Origin: Rhodobacteraceae bacterium HLUCCA08
GTDB lineage: Bacteria > Pseudomonadota > Alphaproteobacteria > Rhodobacterales > Rhodobacteraceae
Reading direction: 5' to 3'
Assembly: GCA_001314655.1 (NCBI GenBank)
Contig: LJSF01000012.1
Coordinates: forward strand, 1-64,000
DNA length: 64,000 nucleotides
In this document: positions 15,692-24,183 of the stretch, piece after piece
Position numbering within the stretch: the first letter of the stretch is position 1
How the letters are laid out: each line of letters begins with the position of its first letter
The notes under the pieces: model-generated
What the model was told of the DNA's origin: nothing
Databases searched by the model: none
What the model saw: only the letters and a program-made list of their open reading frames with translations
Translations under genes and position numbers: made by a program

Positions 15692-16834
15692 ATGTCAGAG
15701 CCGGTGCAGCTTGCCAATGCCAACCTGGTGCTGCCGGATCGCGTGCTGACCGGCCGCGTGACGATCGTCGATGGCCGCATCGCCGGGATCGCGGAAGGCG
15801 ACGACGTGCCGGCCGGGGCGCTGGATTGCCGCGGCGATCTGGTCCTGCCGGGCCTGGTGGAACTGCATACCGACAACCTCGAACGCCATATCGAGCCGCG
15901 GCCCGAAGTCGACTGGCCGCATCTTCCGGCCCTTCTGGCCCATGATGCGGAACTCGCCTCGACCGGGATCACGACCGTGTTCGACGCGCTGCGGGTCGGG
16001 TCGATCCATACCGGCAAGACGGGCTACGGCGAATATGCGCGCAAACTGGCGGACGAGCTTCTGGCCGCCCGCGCCGCCGGCCATTTCAAGATCAGCCATT
16101 TCCTGCACCTGCGGGCGGAAATCTGCTCGGAAACCCTGCTTGCGGAAATGGCCGCCTTCGGGCCCTCCGACCGGGTCGGGATCGTCAGCCTGATGGACCA
16201 CACGCCCGGGCAGCGCCAGTTCCGCGACCTGACCGCGCTCAAGACCTATGTCGCCAAGAAACGCGGGATGTCGGAGTCCGATTTCATCGAACATGTCGCC
16301 CATCTGAAGACCCTGCAGCAGCGCCTGGGCGCGCGTCACGAAGCCGGCGCGGTCGCCGAGGCCCGGCGCTATGGCGCCGTTCTGGCCAGTCACGACGACA
16401 CCACCGCCGACCAGGTCCGCGTGTCGCATGACAACGGCGTCCGCTTTGCCGAATTCCCGACGACGCAGGAGGCCGCACAGGCCTGCCGGGACAACGGCAT
16501 CGCGGTCATGATGGGCGCGCCCAACCTGATCCGGGGCGGGTCGCATTCCGGCAATGTCGCCGCCAGCGCCCTCGCCCGGGCCGGCCTGCTGGACATCGTC
16601 TCTTCGGACTACGTTCCCAGCGCGCTGCTGCTGTCGGCCTTTCGGCTTGCCGCCCTGTGGGACGACCTGCCCCGTGCCGTCGCCTGCGTCACCGTCAACC
16701 CGGCCCGCGCGGCCGGCCTGACCGATCGCGGCGCCCTGACACCCGGTCTGCGCGGCGACGTGATCCGGGTCGCGCGCACCGGCGACATCCCGCTTCTGCG
16801 CGGCGTCTGGAGCCAGGGACACCGCGTCGCCTGA
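15692..16834 (+). CDS. phnM: PhnM, ribose 1-phosphonate 5-triphosphate diphosphatase (cluster 1)
   Basis: This amidohydrolase-superfamily enzyme removes diphosphate from the ribosyl phosphonate 5-triphosphate made by PhnGHIL. The 380-residue protein has the metal-binding LPGLVELHTDNLE, the SLMDHTPGQRQF segment, LASHDDTTADQ and MGAPNLIRGGSHSGN. ATG 15692 is at the homologous start. ATG 15641 would add 17 residues and coincides with the divergent DUF1045 start. GACATG/CATGTC inverted arms (15678-15683 and 15691-15696) frame the start and could be a binding site. Confidence 0.93.
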   Translation: MSEPVQLANANLVLPDRVLTGRVTIVDGRIAGIAEGDDVPAGALDCRGDLVLPGLVELHTDNLERHIEPRPEVDWPHLPALLAHDAELASTGITTVFDALRVGSIHTGKTGYGEYARKLADELLAARAAGHFKISHFLHLRAEICSETLLAEMAAFGPSDRVGIVSLMDHTPGQRQFRDLTALKTYVAKKRGMSESDFIEHVAHLKTLQQRLGARHEAGAVAEARRYGAVLASHDDTTADQVRVSHDNGVRFAEFPTTQEAAQACRDNGIAVMMGAPNLIRGGSHSGNVAASALARAGLLDIVSSDYVPSALLLSAFRLAALWDDLPRAVACVTVNPARAAGLTDRGALTPGLRGDVIRVARTGDIPLLRGVWSQGHRVA

Positions 16835-16849
16835 GACGATTTCGGGAAA

Positions 16850-16878
16850 GTGTCATGAAAGCCCTACGGGGCTGACAC
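16850..16878 (+). promoter_or_regulatory. Candidate Pho box (or hairpin) upstream of the third phnD
   Basis: GTGTCAT at 16850 and CTGACAC at 16872 are 22 bp apart, two 11-bp turns, with a weak middle unit. This resembles the phased repeats before phnF and phnC of the second cluster. The same bases can fold into a hairpin (AGCCC/GGGCT stem) that might terminate phnM transcripts. There is no T-run. Confidence 0.4.
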
Positions 16879-16889
16879 ATGCCGCCGTC

Positions 16890-16906
16890 ATTCATTCGGA
16901 CGAATG
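16890..16906. promoter_or_regulatory. Operator of the TCATTCGGAYGAAT type (copy 1)
   Basis: ATTCATTCGGACGAATG contains the perfect palindrome CATTCG-GA-CGAATG (16893-16906). Thirteen to fourteen bases are shared with sites before phnF (34421-34436) and phnC (27943-27958) of the second cluster. The site ends 6 nt before the ribosome binding site of the third phnD, a position fitting repression. Confidence 0.75.
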
Positions 16907-16922
16907 CGCAATGGAGGCTGCA

Positions 16923-17792
16923 ATGACACTCAAACCCATTCTTCTCGGCATCGGGCTGGCCACGGCATCGGCGTTCGGCGCCGCCGCGGAAACCTGGAGG
17001 CTCGCCGTCACGGACGTTCAGGGCATGGAACGGCTTCAGCTTGAATGGGGCCCGTTCAAAGAGGCCCTCGAAGCCGCGACCGGCGACACGTTCGAATTCT
17101 TTCCGGTCAATTCCCGCACCGCCGCCGCCGAGGCGCTGCGCGGCGAAACCGTCGATTTCGTGATCTCGGGCCCGGCGGAATACGTGGTCATCAACACCCT
17201 GACCAACGCCACGCCCCTGATCGGCCTCGGCCGGCCCGACTATCACTGCACCATCGTCGTGCGGGCCGATAGCGGGATCAACACGCCGCAGGACCTGGTC
17301 GGCCGCTCGGTCGCCTTCGGCGATATCGGCTCCACCTCGAACATGCTGTGCCCGATGCAGTTGCTGGCCGATTACGGCATCGACCCGGTCAACGACATCG
17401 CGGCCACCCATACCTCGCGCAACATCGCGTTCGAGGCGCTCAAGTCGGGCGACATCGACGCGATCGGCATGAACGCCGGCACCTTCATCGGCGTCCGCAA
17501 CGACGAAACCGAGCTTGCCTACGGCTTTTTCCGGATGATCGCACGGTCGGGCGACCTGCCCAACGACATGATCATGGTCGGCGCCCATGTCCCTCAAGAG
17601 GCCGCCTTCGCGGTGCGCGACGCGATCCTGGACAACAAGACCCAGATCATCGCCGGCATCACCGCCCATGAAGAGAACGAGAAATACGTCGGCATGGACC
17701 TGGTCGCCATCGAGGACAACGCCTACGATTATGTCCGGTCGATGTATGCCAATGCGGGTTACCCGCAATTCGACAATTTCATCGGTGAGTGA
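16923..17792 (+). CDS. phnD: PhnD-like periplasmic phosphonate-binding protein (system 3)
   Basis: This 289-residue binding protein has a Sec signal peptide (about residues 1-23, ending AAAE). The PhnD/SsuA-like fold shows EFFPVNSRTAAAEAL, VDFVISGPAEYVV and SVAFGDIGSTSNML, the last matching the phosphonate-binding loop with a different composition from the two other PhnDs in the window. It is probably for another phosphonate, phosphite or related oxyanion. GGAGG 5 nt before ATG 16923 decides the start. First gene of a six-gene operon. Confidence 0.88.
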   Translation: MTLKPILLGIGLATASAFGAAAETWRLAVTDVQGMERLQLEWGPFKEALEAATGDTFEFFPVNSRTAAAEALRGETVDFVISGPAEYVVINTLTNATPLIGLGRPDYHCTIVVRADSGINTPQDLVGRSVAFGDIGSTSNMLCPMQLLADYGIDPVNDIAATHTSRNIAFEALKSGDIDAIGMNAGTFIGVRNDETELAYGFFRMIARSGDLPNDMIMVGAHVPQEAAFAVRDAILDNKTQIIAGITAHEENEKYVGMDLVAIEDNAYDYVRSMYANAGYPQFDNFIGE

Positions 17793-18615
17793 TCCGGCCC
17801 TCGAAACCCGGCCCGCGATCCCGGCCGCGCCCCCGGCGCGGCCGGACCCGGGCGCGGTTGCCGGCCTGCCGGTCCGCCCGGTCGATATCGAAGCCCGGGG
17901 ACTGGGCAGGCAGTTCGGCGAGACGCCTGTCTTTTCGGACATCGGGTTCCGGCTGGCGCGCGGCGAATCGGTCGCGCTGGTCGGCGCCAACGGGGCGGGA
18001 AAATCGACGCTGCTGCGGTGCCTGATGGGCCTGATCCCGGTGTCATCGGGTCGGGTCAGCCTGCTTGGCACGGACCCGAACACCGCCCGTGGCCCTGACT
18101 TGCGCCGGTTGCGGGCCCGGGTCGGGCTGGTGTCGCAGAAACACAACCTGGTGCCGCGCCTGTCGGTTCTGTCCAACGTTTTGCACGGGCTTCTGGGCAA
18201 GGCCCCCGGCCCGCGCCACTGGAGCCACGCGCTGGCCCCGCGCGCCTCGCGCGCGGCGGCGATGGCGGCGCTGGACCGCGTCGGGCTTGCCGATTTCGCC
18301 CTGCGCCGCGCCGACCGCCTGTCGGGCGGGCAATCGCAGCGCGTCGCGATCGCGCGGGCCATCGTCGGCGACCCGGAGGTTCTGTTCGCCGACGAACCCT
18401 GCGCCTCGCTCGACCCGGCGGCGGGCGAGGACGTGATGGACCTGTTCTTTCGGCTGGTCCGGGACAAGGGCGTCACGGTCGTCTTCACCTCGCATAATGT
18501 CGACCATGCCCTGCGCTATGGCGACCGGGTTCTGGGGCTTGCCGGCGGGCGCCTGCAACTGGATGCGACCGCGGCCTCGCTCAGCGCCGCCACCTTGAGG
18601 GGGCTCTATGACTGA
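17785..18615 (+). CDS. phnC: PhnC-like ABC transporter ATP-binding protein (system 3)
   Basis: This 276-residue ATPase has an N-terminal Pro/Ala-rich extension of about 35 residues, then Walker A GANGAGKST, KHNLVPRLSVLSNVLHG (a PhnC marker), signature [15 protein letters not shown], Walker B FADEPCASLDP and TSHNVDHALRYGDR. The start is GTG 17785, overlapping the phnD stop by 8 bases. An ATG upstream would lie deep inside phnD. Couples to the single permease encoded next. Confidence 0.9.
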   Translation: MSDPALETRPAIPAAPPARPDPGAVAGLPVRPVDIEARGLGRQFGETPVFSDIGFRLARGESVALVGANGAGKSTLLRCLMGLIPVSSGRVSLLGTDPNTARGPDLRRLRARVGLVSQKHNLVPRLSVLSNVLHGLLGKAPGPRHWSHALAPRASRAAAMAALDRVGLADFALRRADRLSGGQSQRVAIARAIVGDPEVLFADEPCASLDPAAGEDVMDLFFRLVRDKGVTVVFTSHNVDHALRYGDRVLGLAGGRLQLDATAASLSAATLRGLYD

Positions 18616-19432
18616 GATCGGCCAATCCTCCGCACGACCCCTCCCGGGCCGCTACGAAACGCCGTCCGCGCTGGCCTTCCTGGGCTATGCGGCGGGCCTC
18701 GTGATCATCGTCTGGTGCCTGTCGGGGGCCGGATTCTCGTTCGACAAGGTGGCCGCCGCCCCGCCGCGCTTCGCCGATTTCGCAACCCGCGCCTTTCCCC
18801 CCAACCTCGAGCCGCAGGTTCTGGCGCGGCTGGGCGCCAAGATGGTCGAAACGCTGCAGATCGCCATCGCCGGCGCGGTGATCGGCGTGATCCTGTCGCT
18901 TCCCGTGGCCCTGCTGGCGGCGCGCGGTCTGGTCGCCGGACCCTGGATCAACCAGGCCACGCGCACGATCCTGGGTTTCATCCGGGCCGTGCCGGACATC
19001 GCCTGGGCGCTGATCTTCGTCGTCGCCGTCGGGCTGGGGCCGTTCGCGGGCATGCTGGCCATCGTCGTCGATACGGTCGGGTTCTGCGGCCGCTTCTTCG
19101 CCGATGACATGGAAGCCGCCGAAAAGGGTCCGGCCGAAAGCCTGACCGCCACCGGCGCGCGCAAGATCGACGTGGTGGTCTGCGCCACCATTCCCGCCGC
19201 CACACCGGCCTTCATTTCCACCTCGCTCTACGGTCTGGAAAAGGCGGTGCGGTCCTCGACCATCCTTGGTCTGGTCGGCGCCGGCGGGATCGGGATCGAA
19301 CTCAAGGTCGGGTTCGACCTGTTCGACTATCCCACCGCCATGACCGTGATCTTGATGATCGCCGCGGTGGTCATCGGGATCGAACAATTGTCGGGCTGGG
19401 CCCGCGCCAGGATCATCGGAGAACAAAGATGA
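18608..19432 (+). CDS. phnE: PhnE-like ABC transporter permease (system 3)
   Basis: This 274-residue permease has a first membrane segment near residues 25-43 and a core with VETLQIAIAGAVIGVILSLPVALLA, an EAA loop (DMEAAEKGPAESLTATGA) and GLVGAGGIGIELK, typical of PhnE. Only one permease gene is present here, so it probably forms a homodimer, unlike the PhnE pairs of systems 1 and 2. It overlaps phnC by 8 bases and the methyltransferase gene by 4. Confidence 0.9.
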   Translation: MTEIGQSSARPLPGRYETPSALAFLGYAAGLVIIVWCLSGAGFSFDKVAAAPPRFADFATRAFPPNLEPQVLARLGAKMVETLQIAIAGAVIGVILSLPVALLAARGLVAGPWINQATRTILGFIRAVPDIAWALIFVVAVGLGPFAGMLAIVVDTVGFCGRFFADDMEAAEKGPAESLTATGARKIDVVVCATIPAATPAFISTSLYGLEKAVRSSTILGLVGAGGIGIELKVGFDLFDYPTAMTVILMIAAVVIGIEQLSGWARARIIGEQR

Positions 19433-20076
19433 AGACCGATACGGCAGACGCACATTGGAATGCGGAATGGTCCGCCCTGGAGGCGGACAGCAAATGGCTG
19501 ATCCCCGAAGCGGAGGTCAAGACCTGGGCCGCCGGTCTGGCCCCCGGCGCGCGGATCCTCGATCTGGGCGCGGGGGTCGGGCGGCATGCGCTGTGGCTTG
19601 CGGCACAGGGCTTTGCCGTCACCGCGCTGGACGCGGCCCCCGAAGGCCTGGCCGGGATCGACCGCGCCGGCGGCGTCGAAACCGTGTTGGGACGCATGGA
19701 CGCCCTGCCCTTCGACGACGCCGCCTTCGACCATGTGCTGAGCTGGAACGTGATCTATCACGGCTCCGAGGATGTTCTGTTGCGCACCATCGCAGAGATC
19801 CGCCGCGTGCTGACGCCGGGCGGGACCTTTCTGGGCACGATGCTGTCCAGACGCCGGCTGCCGCATGAACGCGCCGCCCATGGCGACGGCCGCGAGATCG
19901 GCCGCAACGCCTGGGTGTTCGACGCGCCGGGCACCGACAAGATACACCCGCATTACTTCTGTTCGGCCCCGGAATTGCTGGCGCTTTTCCAGGGTTTCGA
20001 GGTCCTGAGCCTGCAGGACCGCGAACATGAAACGCCCGGCTCCTGGCACTGGCACCTGATCCTGGAGCGGCTCTGA
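19429..20076 (+). CDS. Class I SAM-dependent methyltransferase in the third phosphonate operon
   Basis: This 215-residue Rossmann methyltransferase has motif I ILDLGAGVGRHALWLA (about 43-58), an acidic residue after strand 2 (VTALDAAPEGL), MDALPFDDAAFDHVLSWN and a post-motif RRVLTPGG. It is translationally coupled to the permease (4-base overlap) and to the following PhnM-like gene (adjacent stop and start). I know of no methyltransferase in the standard C-P lyase pathway. It could methylate or demethylate-couple an imported phosphonate, or detoxify a metabolite. Confidence 0.85.
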   Translation: MKTDTADAHWNAEWSALEADSKWLIPEAEVKTWAAGLAPGARILDLGAGVGRHALWLAAQGFAVTALDAAPEGLAGIDRAGGVETVLGRMDALPFDDAAFDHVLSWNVIYHGSEDVLLRTIAEIRRVLTPGGTFLGTMLSRRRLPHERAAHGDGREIGRNAWVFDAPGTDKIHPHYFCSAPELLALFQGFEVLSLQDREHETPGSWHWHLILERL

Positions 20077-21282
20077 ATGTACACCGTCCAGGGGGCCCGG
20101 GTGTTTTTGCCGGGCGAGATCGCCGAAACCGATGTCACGATCGCCGAGGGCCGGATCGCCGAGATCGGCGGGCCCGCGCAGGGCGCGGTGATCGACGCGC
20201 GCGGCCTGTTCCTGGCCCCGGCGCTGGTCGACCTGCACGGGGATGCCTTCGAACGTCAGGTGATGCCGCGCCCGGGCGTCTATTTTCCGACCGAGGCCGC
20301 CGTCATCGACACCGACCGGCAGCTGGCCGCCAACGGGATCGCCACGGCCTATCACGCCATCACCCTGGGCTGGGAGCCGGGCCTGCGCGATGTCGACCGC
20401 GGCCGGGCGCTGATGCAGGCGATGCGCGACCTTGCCCCGCGCCTGCTGGTCGAGAACCGGGTGCAGCTGCGTTGGGAAACCTTCGCCTTCGAGGCGCAAG
20501 AGACGATCGCATGGGCGCTGGCCGGCCCGCTGTTGCCGTCCCTGGCCTTCAATGACCACACCTCGATGACCATGCGCGCCTATGATGTGCCGATCCGGGA
20601 TCGCGCCTTCGAATTCAGCCCGGATTTCGCCATCGCCGCGCTGGGCGACGACCGGATGAAACAGCGCACCGCGTCGAAGGCGCATCGCGCCGGGCTGGGT
20701 GAAGACGCCTATATCGCGCTTCTGGACAAGGTCTGGAACAGGCGCTGCGACGTGCCCGAGGTGATCGCCAAGGTCGCCGCCATGGGCCGCGCCGCCGGCG
20801 CCCCGATGCTGAGCCATGACGACACCCGGGCCGAAACCCGGGCCTGGTTCCGTGCCCATGGCGCCGATGTCGCCGAATTCCCGATGGTGATCGAGGCGGC
20901 CCGGGCCGCGCGCGACAACGGCGACCTGATCGTCTTCGGCGCGCCGAACGCGGCCCGCGGCGGCAGCCATATCGGCTCTCTCTCGGCCGCCGACATGGTC
21001 GAGGACGGGCTGTGCGATGCGCTGGCTTCGGATTATTTCTACCCGGCGATGCTGGCGGCCGTCGCCCGGCTCGACGCCGACAGGCGGGCCGACCGAAGCC
21101 GGCTCTGGTCGCTGGTCTCGGCCGGACCGGCGCAGGCGATGAACCTGACCGACCGCGGCGAGATCGCCCCGGGCAGGCGCGCCGACCTGGTGCTGGTGGA
21201 CTGGCCCGAGGGACATGCCCCCGCCATCCTGACGACCTGGGTCGCCGGCCGTCCCGCCTATCGCGCCTGTCCCGCCGGCTGA
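20077..21282 (+). CDS. phnM: PhnM-like amidohydrolase (second PhnM paralogue)
   Basis: This 401-residue PhnM-family protein has VDLHGDAFERQVMPRPGVYFP (HGD where cluster 1 PhnM has HTD), a FNDHTSMTM segment in place of LMDHTPGQ, MLSHDDTRAE and FGAPNAARGGSH. The metal ligands appear conserved, but the substrate-side residues differ from cluster 1 PhnM. In this operon it probably hydrolyses a related phosphorylated compound. Starts directly after the methyltransferase stop. Confidence 0.88.
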   Translation: MYTVQGARVFLPGEIAETDVTIAEGRIAEIGGPAQGAVIDARGLFLAPALVDLHGDAFERQVMPRPGVYFPTEAAVIDTDRQLAANGIATAYHAITLGWEPGLRDVDRGRALMQAMRDLAPRLLVENRVQLRWETFAFEAQETIAWALAGPLLPSLAFNDHTSMTMRAYDVPIRDRAFEFSPDFAIAALGDDRMKQRTASKAHRAGLGEDAYIALLDKVWNRRCDVPEVIAKVAAMGRAAGAPMLSHDDTRAETRAWFRAHGADVAEFPMVIEAARAARDNGDLIVFGAPNAARGGSHIGSLSAADMVEDGLCDALASDYFYPAMLAAVARLDADRRADRSRLWSLVSAGPAQAMNLTDRGEIAPGRRADLVLVDWPEGHAPAILTTWVAGRPAYRACPAG

Positions 21283-21338
21283 TCCCGCCTGTCCACGCCG
21301 CGGCATCCGATCCGCGCCCCCTGCAAAGGAGATCCCCC

Positions 21339-22154
21339 ATGACCCCGCTCAAGATCGGCGCTTGCCTGAAATCGGCCGAAATCGCGGCCCATCGCGACTG
21401 GCTGTTCGCCGCCGAGCGCGACATCGAGATCCAGGATTTCATGTCTCACGCCGCGCTCACGACCGAATTCGCCGACAGGATCGCCGCCGCCCGGACGGCG
21501 CTGGACGGGCATAGCGGCCGTGTCGGCATCCATGGCCCGTTCGAAGGACTCGACATCGACAACAAGGACGCCGAATTGCGGCCTCTGATCACCGCCCGGC
21601 TGATCCGGGCGCTCGAGGCGGCCGACCGCATCGGCGCGCGGCAGATGGTGCTGCATTCGCCCTATACGGCCTGGTATCAGAACAATGTCTTCTGCGGTCC
21701 GGGCTATCAGGAAAGAAAACTTGCCCTGGTCCACGATCTGCTGGGTCCGGTCGTGTCGGCGGCCGAACGCCTGGGCATCGTGCTGGTGATCGAGAACATC
21801 GAGGACGTGCGGCCGGAAACCCGCCGGGCGATGGTCGACAGCTTCGACACGCCGGCCATCGCGCTGTCGATCGACACCGGCCATGCGCAGCTGGCAAGGC
21901 GGATGTCCGGCGCGCCGCCGGTGGCGGATTTCGTCGCCGATGCCGGCGACCAGCTGGCCCATGTCCATCTGCAGGACGTCGACGGCCATGCCGACCGGCA
22001 CTGGGCCCCCGGCGAGGGCGAGATCGAATGGACAGCCGTGTTTCGCGCCTTGTCCGCCTGCAAGAGCGCCCCGCACCTGGTGCTGGAACTGAGCGACAAG
22101 ACCCATATCCCCAAGGGCTTTGCGCATCTTCAGGCGCTGGGGATCGCGGTCTGA
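21339..22154 (+). CDS. Xylose-isomerase-like TIM-barrel protein (sugar phosphate isomerase/epimerase family)
   Basis: The 271-residue AP-endonuclease-2/xylose-isomerase-like barrel has metal-binding positions recognisable as Glu in VIENIED, Asp-His in SIDTGHAQ, HVHLQDVDGHADRHWAPGEGEI in two parts, and Glu in LVLELSD. A good AAAGGAGAT ribosome binding site precedes ATG 21339. Probably the last gene of the third operon, acting on a sugar-like or polyol moiety, possibly the alcohol part of a phosphonate ester. Specificity cannot be read from sequence. Confidence 0.82.
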   Translation: MTPLKIGACLKSAEIAAHRDWLFAAERDIEIQDFMSHAALTTEFADRIAAARTALDGHSGRVGIHGPFEGLDIDNKDAELRPLITARLIRALEAADRIGARQMVLHSPYTAWYQNNVFCGPGYQERKLALVHDLLGPVVSAAERLGIVLVIENIEDVRPETRRAMVDSFDTPAIALSIDTGHAQLARRMSGAPPVADFVADAGDQLAHVHLQDVDGHADRHWAPGEGEIEWTAVFRALSACKSAPHLVLELSDKTHIPKGFAHLQALGIAV

Positions 22155-22168
22155 GCCGCCCTGCGCAG

Positions 22169-22684
22169 TCAGGCTGACAGCAAATAGGTCACGGCTCCCG
22201 GCATCCATTCCGGGGGGTCGGCCTCCGGATCGAGCCGGGCTCCGATCCGCTCGGCCAGCCGGCACGACCGGGCATTGTCCGGGTCGATCCGCAGGATCAT
22301 CCGAGCAAACCCGAGCCTGCCGAAGGCATGGCGGGCATAGGCCGCGGCCGCCTCGTAGGCGTAGCCCAGCCCCTCGGCTGCCGGGTCCCAAAGCGTCCAG
22401 GTCATCTCGGGCAGGGATTCCGTCTCGAGGTGCAGCGCGCCGACATGGCCGATGGGCGCGCCGCCGTCGCGCCGTGTCATCACATAACGGCCATAGCCGC
22501 GCAGGGTCCAGTGGCCGGCCATGGCGGCGAGCTTTTCGAACGCCTTCGCGGCATCGAAGGGGCCGCCGACAAAACGGCTCCGCTCGCTGGCGCAATAGGC
22601 CGTGTAGACGGCGAGATGTTCGGCGGAGGGCAGCGCAAGCACGAGGCGTTCGGTTTGCAGGATCAAGGGTGGGTTGCCCGCCAT
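22169..22684 (-). CDS. GNAT-family N-acetyltransferase
   Basis: This 171-residue RimJ/RimL-type acetyltransferase has LQTERLVLALPS at the start, the central GHVGALHLE strand and LGYAYEAAAAYARHAFGRLGFARMILRI with the acetyl-CoA-binding region (shown in parts), then N-ARSCRLAERIGAR. It is the distal gene of the second phosphonate cluster, 24 bp after the hexapeptide gene. It might acetylate aminoalkylphosphonates as PhnO does, though the sequence is of the ribosomal-protein type, or it may be unrelated. Confidence 0.82.
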   Translation of the reverse strand: MAGNPPLILQTERLVLALPSAEHLAVYTAYCASERSRFVGGPFDAAKAFEKLAAMAGHWTLRGYGRYVMTRRDGGAPIGHVGALHLETESLPEMTWTLWDPAAEGLGYAYEAAAAYARHAFGRLGFARMILRIDPDNARSCRLAERIGARLDPEADPPEWMPGAVTYLLSA

Positions 22685-22708
22685 CGCCGTGTGTCCCTGT
22701 GCTGCGGA

Positions 22709-23338
22709 TCAGCCTCTGTATTTCTCGATGAAGGCGTCGATGTCCAGCGCGCGGATATCCGGCAAGGCGGCCTTGTAGCGCGCCCGGCTCCAGTCCCAGA
22801 CGGCGATCTCCTGCAAGGCCTCGGCCTGCGCCGGGGTGAAGCGGCGTTTGATGACGCGCGCCGGCACCCCGCCCACGACCGTATAGGGGGCCACGTCGCG
22901 CGTCACCACGGCCCCCGCACCCACCACCGCACCGGTGCCGATGGTGACACCGGCGGTCACGGTCACGCCGTGCCCGATCCAGACATCATGGCCGATCGTC
23001 ACCCAATCCGCGCGGCGCCAGTCGAAGAAATCGTGATCGTCCTCGCCCAGCCCGTAGGCCTCGGCCCGGTAGACGCTGTGATGCTGCACCGCGCGCCAGG
23101 TCGGATGGTTGCCCGGGTTGATCCGGGCACCGTTGGCGATCGAGCACATCTTGCCGATGGTGGTCCAGACCACGTGGCAACCCTGGGTGATATAGGACCA
23201 ATCGCCCATCGACCCGGACCTGAGCAGGGTGCCGCGGCCGACCTCGGTCCAGGCGCCAAGCTCGAAATCGGTGACCTTTGCCTCGGGATGAATGGTCGGC
23301 GCCGCGCCCAAGGCCTGTTTCGAACCGGCGCCGCTCAT
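22709..23338 (-). CDS. Hexapeptide-repeat transferase of the second phosphonate cluster
   Basis: This 209-residue left-handed beta-helix protein has the family's [21 protein letters not shown] stretch near residue 70, the catalytic-type His of GHDVWIGHG and a [20 protein letters not shown]-terminal coil. This is the classical phosphonate-operon hexapeptide transferase, a closer family match than the paralogue at 7155-7772. ATG 23338 overlaps the stop of the transglutaminase-fold gene by four bases. Confidence 0.86.
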   Translation of the reverse strand: MSGAGSKQALGAAPTIHPEAKVTDFELGAWTEVGRGTLLRSGSMGDWSYITQGCHVVWTTIGKMCSIANGARINPGNHPTWRAVQHHSVYRAEAYGLGEDDHDFFDWRRADWVTIGHDVWIGHGVTVTAGVTIGTGAVVGAGAVVTRDVAPYTVVGGVPARVIKRRFTPAQAEALQEIAVWDWSRARYKAALPDIRALDIDAFIEKYRG

Positions 23339-24183
23339 GCCGGGGCAGGCTCCGCGACGGCCGGATGGTGCAGCCGGATGCGCGGATCGTCGAAAGCGCA
23401 AGGCCCATCCTCGGTCAGGTGCAACGGCTCGATCAGCGCCTTCAGCTCGGGCAGATCCAGCCGGGCAAAGCCAAGCCCCATGGAATGAAACCCCGCCGCG
23501 CGAAAGCCCGGTTTGGGGTTGAGGCCCGGGTGGATGTCACGCGTCCCCATCTTCAGGTGGTGGGCGATGTCCCATTCCTGGACGCCCGCCTCGGTGCGGG
23601 TGACGACCCAGCAATGGCCGTCCTCGCAACGGTCGCCCTTTTCGGCCGGAAAATGGAAGCCGGTCACATAGCCCGCCTCGATCCCGGCGGCGCGCAGGGC
23701 GGCGATGAAATAGGTGTTGATGTCGACGCAGGAGCCTTCGGTCAGCCCGCAGCCCAGCGCCGGAACCGCGTCCATCCCGTCGTTGAACCGCGCTTCGGGG
23801 TGGCCGTAGGTAAAACGGTCCGCCGTCGCGCAGGCGATGGCGCGCGCGCGCTCGGCCGGCGGCGCGTGGGGTGCGATCTCGGCCGCCTCGGCGCGCAGCG
23901 CGTCGGCAAAGCGGGTGAACCGGCTGTCCCGGGGGCGAAAGATCGCCTCGGGATAGGCGTCGCCGCCGGTATCGTCGAAGGTGAAGCGCAGCTCCAGCCT
24001 GCCCTCGGCCCCGCCAACGACATGCGCGACTTGCCCGGTATGGGCCTCGGTCAGCTGGTCCAGGACCGGGCCGGCGCTGTCGACCCCCAGGCAGCGGGCC
24101 TGCGGCGTGGTCAGGCCGCCCGGCACCAGCGCCCGGGCGCCGTCGGGCAGGTCGGCCTCGTAGGTGATCGAGAACTCGGTCAT
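23335..24183 (-). CDS. Transglutaminase-like (papain-fold) protein in the second phosphonate cluster
   Basis: The 282-residue protein has a core with a Cys-His-Asp triad arrangement: Cys in [13 protein letters not shown] near residue 150, His in [10 protein letters not shown] near 187 and Asp in QEWDIAHH near 203. This matches transglutaminase-like cysteine proteases/amidases. It overlaps phnE by four bases and the hexapeptide gene by four, so it is translated with the transporter. It may split an amide or peptide bond of a phosphonopeptide, releasing an aminophosphonate. The role is inferred. Confidence 0.82.
   Translation of the reverse strand: MTEFSITYEADLPDGARALVPGGLTTPQARCLGVDSAGPVLDQLTEAHTGQVAHVVGGAEGRLELRFTFDDTGGDAYPEAIFRPRDSRFTRFADALRAEAAEIAPHAPPAERARAIACATADRFTYGHPEARFNDGMDAVPALGCGLTEGSCVDINTYFIAALRAAGIEAGYVTGFHFPAEKGDRCEDGHCWVVTRTEAGVQEWDIAHHLKMGTRDIHPGLNPKPGFRAAGFHSMGLGFARLDLPELKALIEPLHLTEDGPCAFDDPRIRLHHPAVAEPAPA

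Noticed and set aside
16850-16878. A plain terminator for phnM.
   Set aside because: The stem is imperfect and no T-run follows. The 22-bp phasing of GTGTCAT and CTGACAC fits a Pho-box reading slightly better. Both remain possible.
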